Shown here: positions 1-13,530 of the stretch, piece by piece
Numbering within the stretch: the stretch's first letter is position 1
Layout: each line of letters opens with the position of its first letter
NCBI GenBank assembly: GCA_021464245.1
Contig: JADCRB010000118.1
Coordinates: forward strand, 2,296,056-2,360,055
Direction of reading: 5' to 3'
From: Carallia brachiata
Lineage: Eukaryota; Streptophyta; Magnoliopsida; Malpighiales; Rhizophoraceae
Length of the DNA stretch: 64,000 nucleotides
Position numbers and translations under genes: made by a program
Notes under the pieces: model-generated
What the model was told of the DNA's origin: nothing
What the model saw: the letters and a program-made list of their open reading frames with translations, nothing else
Database searches by the model: none

Positions 1-204
1 GTGAAAAACAAATGGAAAAGTACCTTTTATTGTTTTCCCAATTTGTTTTTCTCTTTGAAAAATGCTTTCAACATTTAACAAAAAAACTAAAAACAAAAAT
101 GATATCAAACATGTTTCTATTTTTATAAAAAAAACAAAAGATAGAAAATAAAATCGTTACCAAATGGACGCTAAAATAACTATAATCGATTTTAAGCATT
201 AATT

Positions 205-1010
205 TTGATAAAAAATTGTTTAGATGAAAAAACTAAAATTTGGAATTGAGAAATCTAGTTAAAAGAAAACAAAAGAATAATATGCAAATAAAGGATATAT
301 GTGCTTTTATAATGTGAAAAGGATGAATTTTTAATTAAAATTGTAATTCTATTAGAACACTGTGAAAGATTACAATTATTAAGAATTTATTAAATTCAAA
401 AATCTAGCAATTTAGGTTTTAAGAATTTCAATATGAGAGGCTGCTAGGTCAGCATGTGAATATTTTATCTACTTCTATTATTATATTTTATTGGCGATAG
501 ACTCGGACAATGGGTGAATTTAATCATATGTTAACAAATTTATTTTTACTTTATTTTATTTTAAAAACAAAAAAAATTCTAATTTTGAGAATTAATTTTT
601 TTTAGGAATATTTTAAACTTTTTGAAGAAAATAAAAAGGATTTTTTTCTTTTTCAGGAAAAAAAAAGAAAGATTTTAAAGTTGTTTTTTTTTTTTTAGAA
701 AATTTTAGCGTAGTTCTCTTTTCCCTTTTTAAGAAAGATAAGTAAATTTAATAGATTTTTTCAAAAAGGAGGATTTGAGAACTAGAAAATTTGATAATTA
801 TAAAGATTTAATTATAGTCAAAGTATAATATATAAATCATAGAATTCTTATTTGATTACAATTAAATTTATATAGAATCATAATTTTAATTGTAATAGAA
901 TTTTTATAATTATAAAATATTTTAATATTATTTATAATTTATAAATTTATGAGAAGTTATCATATATTAGGAGAAAACCTGAGATTTTCTCTCAACTTCG
1001 GCTTTATATA
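205..1010 (+). repeat. Degenerate direct repeat, copy 1 (partner 2320-3240)
   Basis: The order of short blocks in this segment recurs at 2320-3240. Shared blocks include an 'aaaaactaaaat' start, a 'gtgcttttata' motif, a 'tgaatattttat' motif followed by a TTA-rich stretch, 'gattataatt' blocks, and the closing 'gattttctctcaa'. Many indels separate the copies, so this is an old transposon-like repeat rather than a recent duplication. No coding capacity was recognised. Confidence 0.45.
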
Positions 1011-1016
1011 ATTACA

Positions 1017-1046
1017 CTAGTATTGAGCCCGCGTAGTGTGGGTTTA
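1017..1046 (-). mobile_element. Possible Helitron 3' terminus (minus strand)
   Basis: Read on the minus strand, an imperfect GC-rich hairpin (AACCCACA, loop, CGCGGGCT) is followed a few bases later by CTAG and then T. That is the usual form of a plant Helitron 3' end: a subterminal hairpin, CTRR, and insertion before T. The stem has several mismatches and I could not find the matching 5' TC end at higher coordinates, so the element's extent is unknown. Confidence 0.3.
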
Positions 1047-2319
1047 TCAGATTTGTTGCAAATTTTATTTTCGCATGTATTTATTTAAAATAGAAAATAA
1101 ATTGAAATTCAAATAATATTATTTGTGTTTTTAAGTCTGTTTTAAATTTGTCTCATAGTCAATTTGAATTTAAAAAACACTAGTTAAATTAATTGATTTT
1201 AAAAAAAAAGTTGGATTTGAAAATAGTTCTTTTTGCATTGTTGTTTGCTTTATTGTTGTTGCTTTTATAGCGTATGAGAATTTTGTTTGGGAGTCTATTA
1301 AAAAAAAACTAAGATTAGGACATGGCATAAAATTCAGAACGTTAATGGGGACAGTAAAATCAAATGCAAAGGTAGAGGCATAAAACAATCAGAAAATTTT
1401 AAGCCAAAGGGCAAAAAAATAAAAGAAACACGCCTTCCCATCCAGGTTTGCAGACCCTACATTCGATTGTTGGGATTTTTCTCTGCACTTGCTTGCTCTG
1501 CAGCAACGCCAGCACTAATGAACAGTTAATGATCAGTATTAACGGTTTAGGAATAATGGACAATAACTAAAAAAAATGATGGAATTTTGAAGAATAACAA
1601 CAACAATAATAAAAAATTCAAATTTGAATTTAATTGAAGTTTGTTACATGATCTATTTTTGTCATGCCATGTCAACCCCATTGCTTTTGAAATTATAAAA
1701 AATTATATAAATTTGCATTAATACTCAGATTGAAAATACAAAGAAAAAACTAAATCCCAAATACCAAGTAAAAAATTCCAGTGATGATCCACAAAAAGAA
1801 AGTAAATTTTCAACTGAATTAATTAAGAATTTTAAACTCGCTGAAAAACATTCATAATAAAAAAAAGGAAAAAAAAAGCCTCCACTGAACAAAATAACAA
1901 AATTCATGAGCAAGCAAGCTAATTTTTTTTCTCAAAATAAAAGACTGATTTTTTTTTTCACTCCAATAGTTTTTGAAAAATTAGTAAGCAACACGTCGAC
2001 TTATATACCAGAAGCTAATTACACAATACACACACATGCACCACCCTGTGTTAACTTTTTCTCGTATTCAAATAAAAGAATTTTCTTATAAACCAAACGT
2101 AAAAGCATAATTTTTGCCTAAGTTTAGAATCCGATAAATTGAAGTTATATGATAAGAATTTTGAGAGTCATTACCTAAATTTTAAAAGCAACTCAGATTT
2201 TTAACATTGCTCGAGTCAAGAGTCCACCACTAATTGAACCTCTGCAATAGACAATTTTCTATTGTAATGAGTTAATAATTTAAAATTAAGTATCTTATTT
2301 GCGAAAATCACAAGAAAAT

Positions 2320-3240
2320 AAATAACAAACTTGTTTAGGATATTTGGAAAAAAAACTAAAATCTGAAATTGAGAATTCTATTAAGAGAACATAAAAAAAA
2401 AATAATGCAAGAAAATAATAGTTGGATATTTGGTGCTTTTATAGTGTGAAACATAAGACTTCATGCGTGCTTTAGAATCTTAAAATCTATTAAATTTGAA
2501 ATTCTAGTTTTAATATGATAGTAAGTAAGACTACAATTATTGAAATCCTAATTTTATTTGAGTACTAAGAAACAATATAATCCTTGATAATTTATTAAAT
2601 TAAAAAATTCAAAATTTCTAAAATTAAGCTTTTGAGAATTCAAATACCAGAAGCTGCCACATAAGTATATGAATATTTTATATGTTTTTGTTATTACATT
2701 TTATATATGATTACTAATAGAACCACGCCGTTCGCGAATTTATCATATTTTTTAAAAATTTAATTTTTATTTTATTTTATTTAAAAGAGAAAATAAAAAA
2801 ATTCTAAATTTTGAGTATTATTTGTTTAGGACTTTTTAAAGTTTTTTTAAGAAAATAAAAAGAACATTTTTCTTTTTAGGAAAACAAATTTGGAAGTAAT
2901 GTTTTTTTTTTATTTTGAGGAAAAATATAGGTAAATTTGAGTATTTTTTTTTAATCTTTTTTCTTTTTTAAAAAGGAGTATTTGTGAAATTTTTTTTTCT
3001 TTTTTTTTTTTATTTTATTATAAAATTTATAGTTATAGAGATTTAACTATAGTTAAATTAGGAATATATAAATCAATAAAATTTGTATTTGATTATAATT
3101 AGATTTATATTAATTGTGAATCTAATTCTAATTGATAAAATGTTCATAATTATAAAATATTTTAATATTATTTCTAATTTATGAATTTATGAGGGTCTCC
3201 ATACACCAGAGAGAGAAAAAGATTAAGATTTTCTCTCAAA
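2320..3240 (+). repeat. Degenerate direct repeat, copy 2 (partner 205-1010)
   Basis: Same block order as 205-1010, with extra poly-T insertions around 2900-3012. Both copies end at a 'gattttctctcaa' motif. The family is not identified. Confidence 0.45.
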
Positions 3241-6200
3241 TTTTATTTTATCTACTTACATACAGATATATAATTTAATTTTAGATCATTTGGATTTTAG
3301 AATTAGGCCATTCGAATTTTGATTTTATAAATTCACTTATTCGTGTCAATCACCCTTTGAGTCATTTCAATTTTGAATTACTTCGTTTTCAGAGTGTTTT
3401 GGTCTCTGTAATTCTAAGTTAATGATTTTCTAAATTAATGGTTCAATCGATTCAGATTTCAAGCAATTTAAATTGAATTATTGGGACTAGGCCACTAATT
3501 GAAACTTGAATGTTAACATAAGATGAGATTGCTCTCAGTCTAGCACAAATGGGACCGGAAGGGTAAAGTAGCTTAAGGGGAGCTTCATGAGGCCCAAACT
3601 TGTCAACTGCTTTCGATTGATTTGACGTTAGATTATTGATAAGGATAAATCACGGCCCAACATTCTCGAGCCCAGGCCTAAAAACCATAACCAATGAAGA
3701 ATCTCGAATGTCTCCGGTTTCGTCCAAATGGCTAGAATCTCATTCCGAGTCTCATGTGTTTGGCGCATGAATAGGATTATCTTTCTTATTTGCACCTCCC
3801 TTCAACTAATGGGAGTTAATTAAATACATTATAAATATTCACTCGTATTATTTTTGAAAAAATAACCTAATTTTTACTAAATTTTCTACTATTTATCTTT
3901 TCTACACGCTGCTAATTTAAAAAAAAAGTGTTAACATCTAATCTTATTTTAGTACTTATAACTTTACCTTATTTTATGTCAGGAGTCCCACCCATCGTCC
4001 ATCTCCTCTATATAATTAGCCAGCCCCTTATCACCAGGACCAGATTTGATCAAATATAAAAAGCGAATGTTGCAAGTGACCATGAATTGGAACCAAATTC
4101 CATCCCTACTCTAATTGGCTTCCGGCATTGAAATTGGTCTCTCAACCATATCCTTTTCTACAGGGTTTTCGTCTGTCATCACGCAACCACTCTTCTTAAT
4201 TTGCTTATGCTATTTGTAAGTTGAGCTCCACACGCCAAATAAAATTATAACACTTATTATTATTTTAACAAAAAAAAAAATAGTACTCTGTTTGTCATGA
4301 AATATTATAAATAATTAGAAGAATAAATTCTGTAGCATATTAAGTTTCATTGAATGTTTTCGTAAAAATCGAACTCATAACTTTTCGAATAACAAATGAC
4401 TCTTACTATTAGATCACATCGTTCAATAATTCTATAGCACATTTCTAGACATTGAGACCTAAACCCTTCTAGGAATACGTGTATTTTGTTATGCCTCAAC
4501 TTTGTCTAATCAATCTAGAAAGCTAACCTAATGAAGTTGGTGATCTGATAATACTGGTAATCACAAGTTCAGATTGACTAGTGCTAAAAATCGAAGCATT
4601 ACAAACTCCAAATATAAGTAATTCGAGCCCGAAAGTCCAAAATGTAAAAATTAATGACCCGCTAAATGTTAATAAAATCATCATTTGAAAACTAATGCAG
4701 CCCGAAGCATGAACAATCAAAAACCACTGTAACTCAAAAGTCTCAAGGCTTAACTGACCGGACTGTACTTAAACCGATTTAGCGTCCTTGCCCCTTCTCT
4801 AGTTTCTTCGGTCTCCACCACAATAGTTCATTCGTTTTTGTTTTAAAGTAAAGGGGGAGATTTGAAAATAAGACATTTTGATCCCAAGCCTGCAATTGAG
4901 TATGAAGGCCCCTGAAACTATATAATTTTACAAATTTGCCCCTAAGTTGGTTAATTTTAGAAAAATGGCCTTAGCCCCACCAAATATTTCTATGTATTCC
5001 TCAACGTTGTGTGGTGTTCATTTGCATCCTAATTTTCTTACATAACACGGCTAAATCGCCACAAATCGCCACTCCTTGCAGTCAGCACGAACTTTAAAGA
5101 ATGATTAAGGTGATTCAAATGATTAGAGATAAATATTAATTATTTATCATTTTAAGTAAGGTGAAAACTAAAAAGATAAATAAAGAGATAACTACTTAAA
5201 ATAATCTTTACCACTAAAAATTATTTTTTTTTTTGAATTTTTTAGACTTAAACTAACTGATTAAAAGAATGGAACAGTCAAAAAGATTAAGAATTTGAAC
5301 TTTTGTAGACCAAAAAAAAAAAAAGAGCTTGAATTTTACTTTCATTTTTATTAGTATATTGTCAATATTATTTGAATTATAACTTATGATTCAAAAGTTA
5401 GTTAGTTTAGTTTGAATTAGTTAATTACAATCGCTTACCTGAATAGGAGGAAGTGAGATCCCATCAATAACTGACAAAGTTTCTAATCTACATGTATAAG
5501 GAGAAACCTGTGAATCATCAACGTATGCTTCTGAGAAAAAAATATTCTTTATTCTATCTATATTGTGATTGCATTATTTATATTTGTTGATCATTGGAGA
5601 TAAGACGTCCACTCAATTTACTGTGACTTCTGTAATTATATTCTTTCATTCAGTGCTTGTTAGTGACAATATGTGCCCATATGAACAACTAATAAGATAA
5701 ATATCTCATTAGTATAACCTGTAATTAAGGTTTACTTGTAAAAAAATTTTGCAGATATATCATTTTCCTCGGACAAAAACTAAAAGATTCCAATTGTTAT
5801 TGTTCTTTTGATAGTGGCCATTGTTTGAACTTTCAAGTGTTTCCATGTATCAAAGAGCAGTATGTACCCAAAAAAAATGTATGAAAGAGCAGTGCCTGGG
5901 CTACGATACAACTTGCTCCAAAATTTTCGTACTGTGACTATTGTGAAGTCTTAACTCAAATTCGGAATCACAATATTGCAAGAAAGCTGTAAAATTGATG
6001 CGCGAAAATTACATGATTAGCTTGGTTTCCCATAAAATTGAGTTATGTTTTTCTTCTTAACTTGTTTGCCTAAATAAGTATTGTTACATGGTCAGAACAT
6101 CTAGTCAAAATTCAATTAAAGTAATATCATGTTAATATTATTTTTAATTTTACAAGTTATTTTTACTCATGTGAAATTCAAACTAATAATATATTTACAT

Positions 6201-8436
6201 CGTCTAATAAATTCTGAGCAAGTTCTCTGATTACATATATTTTTCCATCCCGAATACACTATGAAAGGAAAGTAATTAGAAAAGTAAACTTTCTTTTTTA
6301 ATCTTCTTTATTTTTCAATCTCATTTGTCCAAATGTCAGCTCTTGGGTTTATAACTCATTGAAATATGAAACTTGACTACACAATTAATGGCGATGCTCA
6401 TCGATCTTCGTTGTTAATTTCTATCCAATAATTAAGCATATGAAAGAGATAAATCCATTTGCCATTGGCATTTTATGTTATATCGAAATTCCAACTCAAG
6501 CAAAGGACCTCAGGTCTAACTCTCTACTACTCTTGAAACATGTTAAAAGGGTCAATTGTTTTCATTGCTTTGCCTGTTGCCTACTTGCATGTTCTTGATT
6601 ATGATTTCTGAAGGGGTAGCTGTTACATAAACGGGAGAATGGGTGAGTCGGACAGAGAGATGGAATTACCTCTTGTGTGTAATTTTTATAACTTTGTTAT
6701 ATATCAACTTTAGTATTTTTGCACGTCATAAGTTATACAAAAATAACGTATAAAAATTTATGAAACTTATAGTTAAAATTCATGTGCAACAAATTTATAA
6801 ACGATATTGAGAGACGAAACTAGAAAAAAATTTAAGGGAGACAAATTTTGTATGTATACTTACAATAATAAAATTAATTTTTATAATAAAAATAATATAT
6901 ATATATATATGTATTAATTATTTTGAGTAATAAATATTATAATTATAGCTTGTGATGTTTAATGTTTTAAAACTATTTTTATTTTTTATGTAATTCAATA
7001 TATAAGTAATAATTGAATTATTTAGTCATTTATCTTTCATATAATTGCACAACAAATTCTTTATGATATTTATTATAGAAAATATAGTGTTTTTGCGTAC
7101 TTATTACAATCGATAAAATTCAATTCAATTTTGTAAATGAATACATGTTTAAATATACAATGTATCTCTCAATAACTTTTTATTTTAATGTCAATTATTA
7201 ATAATTTGTTTCATTAAAACAATAAATATTTATCAAAAGTCTTTATAAAAATAAGAAAATTTTATTCAAATATTTTTAGAGTAAATTAAACAATTTCATT
7301 AAATAAACTTCAAATTTAAAAAATAAAATAGTAAACTATAAAACTTAAAAAATTGAATTTTAAAGAAAACAAAAAAGTAATTCCTAAAAAAAGAAGAAGA
7401 AGAAAGTTAGTCAATTAAACAAAAACAAAAAAAAAAAAAAAGTATTTGGCCCAAAAAGAAAAAACTTGAAAACAGCCGAATCCGCCATTTTAAGAGTCGA
7501 ACTCCGGACCGGGGCAAAGTGACCTGGTAAAAAAATTACTAGCAAATGGGCACCTCTATGTGCCTTCGTCCCTGACGATATACACCACAGTTAATTCTAT
7601 TGTCATCCTGTGCATCGCCACCCGTCTGTCTATTACTTGCCTTCTGACTACAACAGTTAGCAAAGTACATGGTGAAGCCAAAAGCATGAAAACTGGCCAT
7701 GGGTTGCTGTCAATGTAGCAAAAAAAAAACAAAATAGGAAAAGACAATTGCAAGTGAAGTACCAGACATAATGGTTAATGGGTAAGTGATGGATGTCATT
7801 TGGCAAAACTTACAAGGACCAGCCATATGAATTCAAACTGGTAATTTCACATGGGAAAGAAGATTAAGAAGCAGTAAAGGCATGACAATCCTCAATTAAA
7901 TGATGGGCAATAGTTTTGACTTTACCTAGGGAAAATCACAACCCGCCACACCTTTTGTCTCCCCCACATGATCAAATGGATAAACTTATGTCAGATTCTT
8001 TTTATTTCAGATTCTTTCATGGCACAAACTAACATGTATGGAATTTTAGAAAAGTTTCAGTCAAAGGCTCAACGCCATTTGCCAGTGTCTGGTCCAACCC
8101 AAAGTCACTTAAATTAACCTAAAGAGTCTATATAGCAACATGGTGATCCATAGTTCATGGTAGGATACCCATTGACACAATCTATGAATGTAAATGACTC
8201 TAAACAACATAGGGTCTTTTATTGTTGTACCCAAAGTTGTTAAAAGCAAAATTGAAGAAGAAAAATTGGATGAAACTGAAACAACTAAATGGCCCATCTC
8301 AGTGGTAAACACATTGAAGATCAGCTCAGAACCTAAACTTATATAAGATAAGGATGTTTTCAAGTTCACTGATTTCCTTTTCAATGGTTTATGAAACTTG
8401 ATATGTCAAAGGGGTAAATAATTACAACAGATCGGA

Positions 8437-9669
8437 CTATATTTCTAATGTCAGAATCAAATAGAAATTAACATAGAAAAGCTGATTATGTTCTGTAGAG
8501 TTAACCAAAATAAGGAACATTCTCACTCGAAAGGGAGCTATAACCAGTTGTGCTAGTGGTAGAAGTATACAGAGAAGAACAGACGATGAAGAAGAGGAAG
8601 AGGAAATGACAATAGAAGGAGGAGGAAGTCGAGGAGGAGGCGGCGGTGGAGGGACAGATGAAGGCAGAGTTGGTGATGGTGCAGCAATGGAAACAGCCCC
8701 AGATGGAATTAAAGCAGCAGGTTGAGCAGAAGAGTTGATGTTGCCACTGGCCTCTCTATACTTGTACTTGAGTATCTCAGCCCTTACTGCATTAAGTTCC
8801 AATTGCAAAGATTGGATTTGTTGCTGCAAAATTGAAATTGCACCCATACAGCCAAAAACTGGATCCCTCAGCCTTAGGTTTGCCTCATAAACAAGACTGT
8901 TTGCTGCATCAGCTCTCTGGCTTTCAGGCACCTCCTAGTAGTAGTTTTAAGTCGTAGAAAGCCAACAAAAGATACATAGGACTTCAGAATTTTTGTTTAA
9001 TTACATGAAGATATAACATGAAACATAGTAATTACTGGACAGTAAGTCCAATTAAGAGGTGAGAAGATCGAACCCCACTTCATATTAGTTGAGAACTCAT
9101 TTGTCTTAATTAGCTTATTTGTACCCAAAAAAACAAAAAAAAAAACATGAAACTCTAGGGGGAAAAAAATGCAAAGAAAAGCAAAATTAAGGAATTAATG
9201 ATATACCGTTAACATCTTGGAGACATTGCTTGCACCAAAAACTTTGTGAACAGCTGCAAATTTCTGGGGTTCATGTGGAGAAAAGTATGGACAGAAGGGG
9301 CACTCCTCAGCACACCTTCTTCTCAAAAGCTTACATGCAGCACAAGGTGTGATGGTGTTCAAGATCCCAGAAGGACTTAATTTGTGTCTTCTTCCCATTT
9401 GAGAAGATGCATCAGTCTCTGATCTCTTGATCTTCTTTGCTATCTCATCATCAAATATCTCCCTGTAAAACAACAAGATGATAGTTACAAACAAAAAGGC
9501 CAAAAAAAAAAAAAAAGTAAAATCTTTGTCAACACCACAATTTATTGACTACTTAAATTCAACATCATATAAATCAAGCTCTAAATTGGAGAGAGTTTTA
9601 TCTTTTTCAGAGACAAAAAGAGCCTTGCTTTCTATTCTTTTCTGGGTATTTTCACCTTTGATTGGACAT
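8437..9669 (-). CDS. LBD15: LOB-domain transcription factor, LBD15-like (3' end frameshifted)
   Basis: Plant-specific nuclear DNA-binding protein of the LATERAL ORGAN BOUNDARIES family; LBD15-type members are linked to vascular and wood differentiation. Three coding exons are inferred: 9656-9669 (MSNQ plus a split Arg codon, donor AG|GTGAAA), 9207-9462 and 8934 downward. Exon 2 holds the zinc-finger-like CX2CX6CX3C block (CAACKLLRRRCAEEC) and the GAS block. Exon 3 begins EVPESQRADAANSLVYEAN and carries the leucine-zipper-like coiled coil (LQQQIQSLQLELNAVRAEIL), then a Pro- and Ser-rich tail. As written, the frame runs to a stop at 8437 with an atypical hydrophobic end. One base missing near 8575-8600 would instead give a family-like tail (SSLSSENVPYFG) ending at 8501, total about 234 residues. 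A TATA-like box lies at about 9861-9868. Family call is firm; the exact member is inferred. Confidence 0.88.
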
Positions 9670-12669
9670 TAAAGCATGCTAGCTTGTTGTCTGAATCAAA
9701 AAGAGGTTGAGAGGATGAGAGCTTCAATTGTACAAAAGAAGAAGAAGAAGAATAGGAGTAGAGAAAGGAGTGCCTAAAGGCAAGTTAATTACAGATAGTA
9801 GGTCGATCTTTTTCTTTTTGTTTTGTTTTCTGAAACAAAAAAGGAAACAAGACAAAAAAAATATAAAGAATGGATTGAAGTAATTAGAATATTAATAAAT
9901 CACTTAATATACTTTTTGACGTCATTAATTATAATACTTAAGAGTGATTTTTAGGTTAAAACCTAAATCTCACTCATAAATAACTCTTCCTTTTCCTCTA
10001 ATATCCTACTAAAATATATATATATATTAATTTGGCTACCAATTCGGTGATTTTATATAATTCTAGTTCGCAGCTGATGTTCTAGCATCAAAGGATTCGA
10101 TTATTGAAACAAGAGTTGAAACTTGAAAAGAGAAAGAAAGTCCAATGTCAAATGTTATTAGCTTGCCCACGTGCGTGTGCTGCTGTTGACTTTGAAATCT
10201 AGGCATGGTCCAACTGGTTTTACATCTTAGGCAGCAGGTGCATTGCGTTCGCTTTCGTCCCCAAACTTGTCATTGTTTCCAACCTAAATTTGTTGACATT
10301 GAGCTTGCAATTACTTATGTTGCACGTAACAAACATGGCAAATTGTCAAGTGTTTCATTTCATGCACACTGTTAATTTGACGTGTTCTATAGAAGTTTAC
10401 ATTGGATCATTAATATTAGATGTACATTGTTGATTCCATAGTTAAAGTACATAGTAATCTTATGCTATATAGCATTCATGCTCTATGGTTTGATTGTGAT
10501 TGAAACCTGCTGCTTAAGCCTAGCTGGCAATGCTATGAGATTAAATGCTGCTTGTGAATAGAAGTAAGTAAACACAAGATCACTTATACGTCTTTAATCA
10601 TGAGATCTAAAGTTCTAATCTCAGACCTCTTCCTTACATGCTTCTTTCTCAATAATGGGCTACTATATCCTATACAACCCAAAAAAGAAGTATCATAGAC
10701 AAAATCACTTAGATCTTTATTTTTTAAGTCTTGGATTCTAGTCATAAGAGTCATTTATTGTGTCACTCAGGATATCCCCCTTAATGGATATATATATTAG
10801 CGTTAAATTTTGGATTGGGCGTAATATTCCATAAAAAATCTGATTCATCTTATTAGCAACTGCCTAATTTGTGATTTGGGCTTAATTCAGTCCGTTGCTG
10901 TTGTTTTGACCTCCAATATATTCGATATCCATGTGTACACATTTCTCTTGAATGTTGCTCCATTTAAACTTTTTTTTTTTTAATAGTTAAGATGTTGTTT
11001 GATTAACAAACTAACAATGTACGAAAGCTGAATTAGTTGCATAGAATAACTGATTTATTAATATTATGTTATGAAGGAGGTTGTGATTTGACCCTCACCT
11101 ATTCTAAATTTCTTTTTCTATAATTGTAATATTAGCTTTAATCATTACTTGAGAGCGCATTCTTTCATCAATCTAATGCATCGAAGGAAATTACTCCCCT
11201 GGTCTGGAATTCTAACTCGAGATTGCAAGAAAAGGAGCAAACTTCTTTCCCACCAATATATGCCTCCATTTTCTTTTTGGACGCTGAGGTTCTTTCTTGC
11301 ACAACTAATTAAGACTGTGTCTCCCAATAAGAGTTAGAAGACCCAATTCAAAAGACAAACTAATACTTCGTTTAATTAGGTTTTGGCTTGACAAGGCAAG
11401 ATGGGTTTCTTGAGAGGCGTACTAACTATTATTATTGGTAGGTAAAGAAAAGGAAGGAAACCTGAAAATGGCTATATTGGGAGGAATATTTTAAGCTTTT
11501 TGCTCGCTTAAAATACCAGTGAACCAAACCATCAGTTCTTGTTTGACCCGCATTTTAAGCCTACGAACCTGCCCTTCTGCATGCTTCTCCATTTCCAATC
11601 TAGTGTTTTTTTTTTCAATTTTTAGCTTTACTACTCAGAAGAAAGAAAATTGAACATTTATACACACAAAATTTAAAATAATAATGGCTTTGAAGAAACA
11701 TTTTGATTTTTTTTTTTGAAATAAAAAATAAGGATGACACTCCACAGTTTCGATAAGAAGGGTTGTGCTAATCGTGGTACAATAGACTATGCCTCTACAT
11801 CAAACCTAGAGGAGATCAAATTCTTCAGTTCCTAGCAAGGATTATTAGTCGTTTCTAGAACTGTGCAGGACCAAATGCCTTGGAAAGTTTTTCGAAACTA
11901 ATAATCTCATACGAACTACTAGATATTTTGGACTTTCTCGTCGTTCTCCGAATCACTTTTCATCGGACAATAACGTTTTGCCTTCGAGTTATGGTAAAAT
12001 AGGTTTGTTTTGAATTTCGGACAGTCACCATTTTTCAACGAGCAACTAGTCACCAGTTATTTAATATTGATGGAGTAACATTAATAATTTGTTTATCACC
12101 ACTAACATTTGATAATCACCGGCCGTTGCCCTTTCCACGTTGATTTCTTTTGATTGTATGGGTACTTGAATTAAATTAATTACAATTTGTAATAAATGAA
12201 TCAAAGTCTTTTGATCTACGACTCATTCAAAATTTCAAATGCAAATGTTCCTTGGATTTTGAGAAGAAGAGTTTTAAATTACAAGTCTAAATTAGAAGAA
12301 CATTAAAAAACCACTTGATTTGCCGGAGGGAGATTAGCCGTTGATACAAGTTATCTAGATGCATGCTACTATGCTAGACAGTGATAGACGCTGCCAGCGA
12401 ATATCAGATAACCAAAAAGACACGTGTATGTTGATTGCCTGTGTTCAAACACGCAACTTTTGTCTCTTCAAATACACTTCGCTACGTAGTTTCGAATTTA
12501 GATAATTATTTTTTAAGTTTTGAGTTTTAATTCAAAAAATGTAGATATGAGGTTTATATGATGGAAAAAATTATCTATATTATATAATCTATAACTTAAT
12601 GAATTTTCAATGAAAAGAAGGAAAATGCAACCTTTCTTATCGGTTGCTTTTTTATTTTTAGTACTGCTG

Positions 12670-12981
12670 TTAATCTAATATCATCTGTGCATTTTTCTTC
12701 TCATCAATGGTACCATTTTCCAACAATAAAGAAAAGATCTGTAATTCCTCCAACAAACGTGTTTTTGGCCTCAGAAGGGTAGCCTCAACAAAGTTTACAG
12801 CATGCAAGTTTTTTTGATCCTTGAAGTATCCCCTGTGGGCAAGTTCTGACTCTAGAAGAAGATTTGCTTGAAATGGTCCAATGTTTCTCTGCAAGAAAGT
12901 GCTGAAGCTTTGATAATTTATCCTCCCATTTCCACCAAAAAAGCATACCCCAGATGCTTCCTGACAGTGACAAACAACCAA
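12670..12981 (-). other. Unrecognised exon-like ORF
   Basis: About 88 residues downstream of a candidate splice acceptor (CACTGTCAG, just 5' of the QEASGVCFF stretch) read like real protein: mixed charged and hydrophobic composition, with a GNGRINYQSF stretch that resembles the second half of an EF-hand loop, followed by helical segments rich in Leu and Glu ending near QMILD. The local base composition is less AT-rich than its surroundings. I do not recognise the family and see no flanking exons on either side. It could be a gene fragment left by a transposon, a decayed gene, or chance. Confidence 0.3.
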
Positions 12982-13319
12982 AGCTCAGAAAATCTCCCTT
13001 AATTAGTGAAAAAACTAGAATTCTCTTTTCAAATATATAAATATGGCTTCTTTTGTAAGTTCATTCTAATCAACTTGCATAAGGGAAACGTCATGTAAAA
13101 GGCCAGCCCGAATGCCACTCAGACCTATCAGTAATTTGTAGTTCCTTCAATTTTGGAATGCCTCACATAACGGAGGTTCATTTCCTGAAAGGGAAAAGTT
13201 ACAAAACCCGAGTTGTTGCTGTCCGAACTGTTTCCCGAGTGAAATGGGGAAGTAATTTTTCAACACGGCTATTAAACTTTTTGCAACAAAAAAAAAAGTA
13301 AGTACATCAAATTATTTTG

Positions 13320-13530
13320 TTGAGTGTAATTACGTATTTCGAGACTTTTATCTAAGGATTTTGTGCCGAACGAAACCGTAACTATTATTTTTGAAACTGC
13401 GACTGATATTTTTGAAATGTATAAATAACAACTGGTTCAAAAATATCATTTTTAATTTGAAAAATAACAATTTCAGTTTCATTCATTCAGCATATAATTT
13501 AACACAAAAATCACCGACCACCAACATTTA
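13320..13530. mobile_element. Foldback MITE, copy 1 (partner 31870-32056)
   Basis: A segment of about 200 bp whose two halves are inverted repeats of each other: 'ttgtgccgaacgaaaccg' in the left arm pairs with 'cagtttcattcattcagca' in the right arm, around a centre with two inverted 'tttttgaaa'-type blocks. The same palindrome recurs at 31870-32056. No coding capacity. The shared sequence starts at 'tgagtgtaattacg' and ends near 'ccaacattta' in both copies. Confidence 0.6.

Larger units (their letters stand above)
1..8436. other. AT-rich intergenic region, no gene seen
   Basis: No ORF here has a recognisable protein family or plausible splice context; the longest are short low-complexity readings. 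The content is poly-A/T tracts, degenerate repeats (see the direct duplication at 205-1010/2320-3240), a possible Helitron end near 1017, and TA dinucleotide runs near 6898-6910. A moderately GC-richer patch at about 3530-3800 holds no protein I can recognise. Confidence 0.7.
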
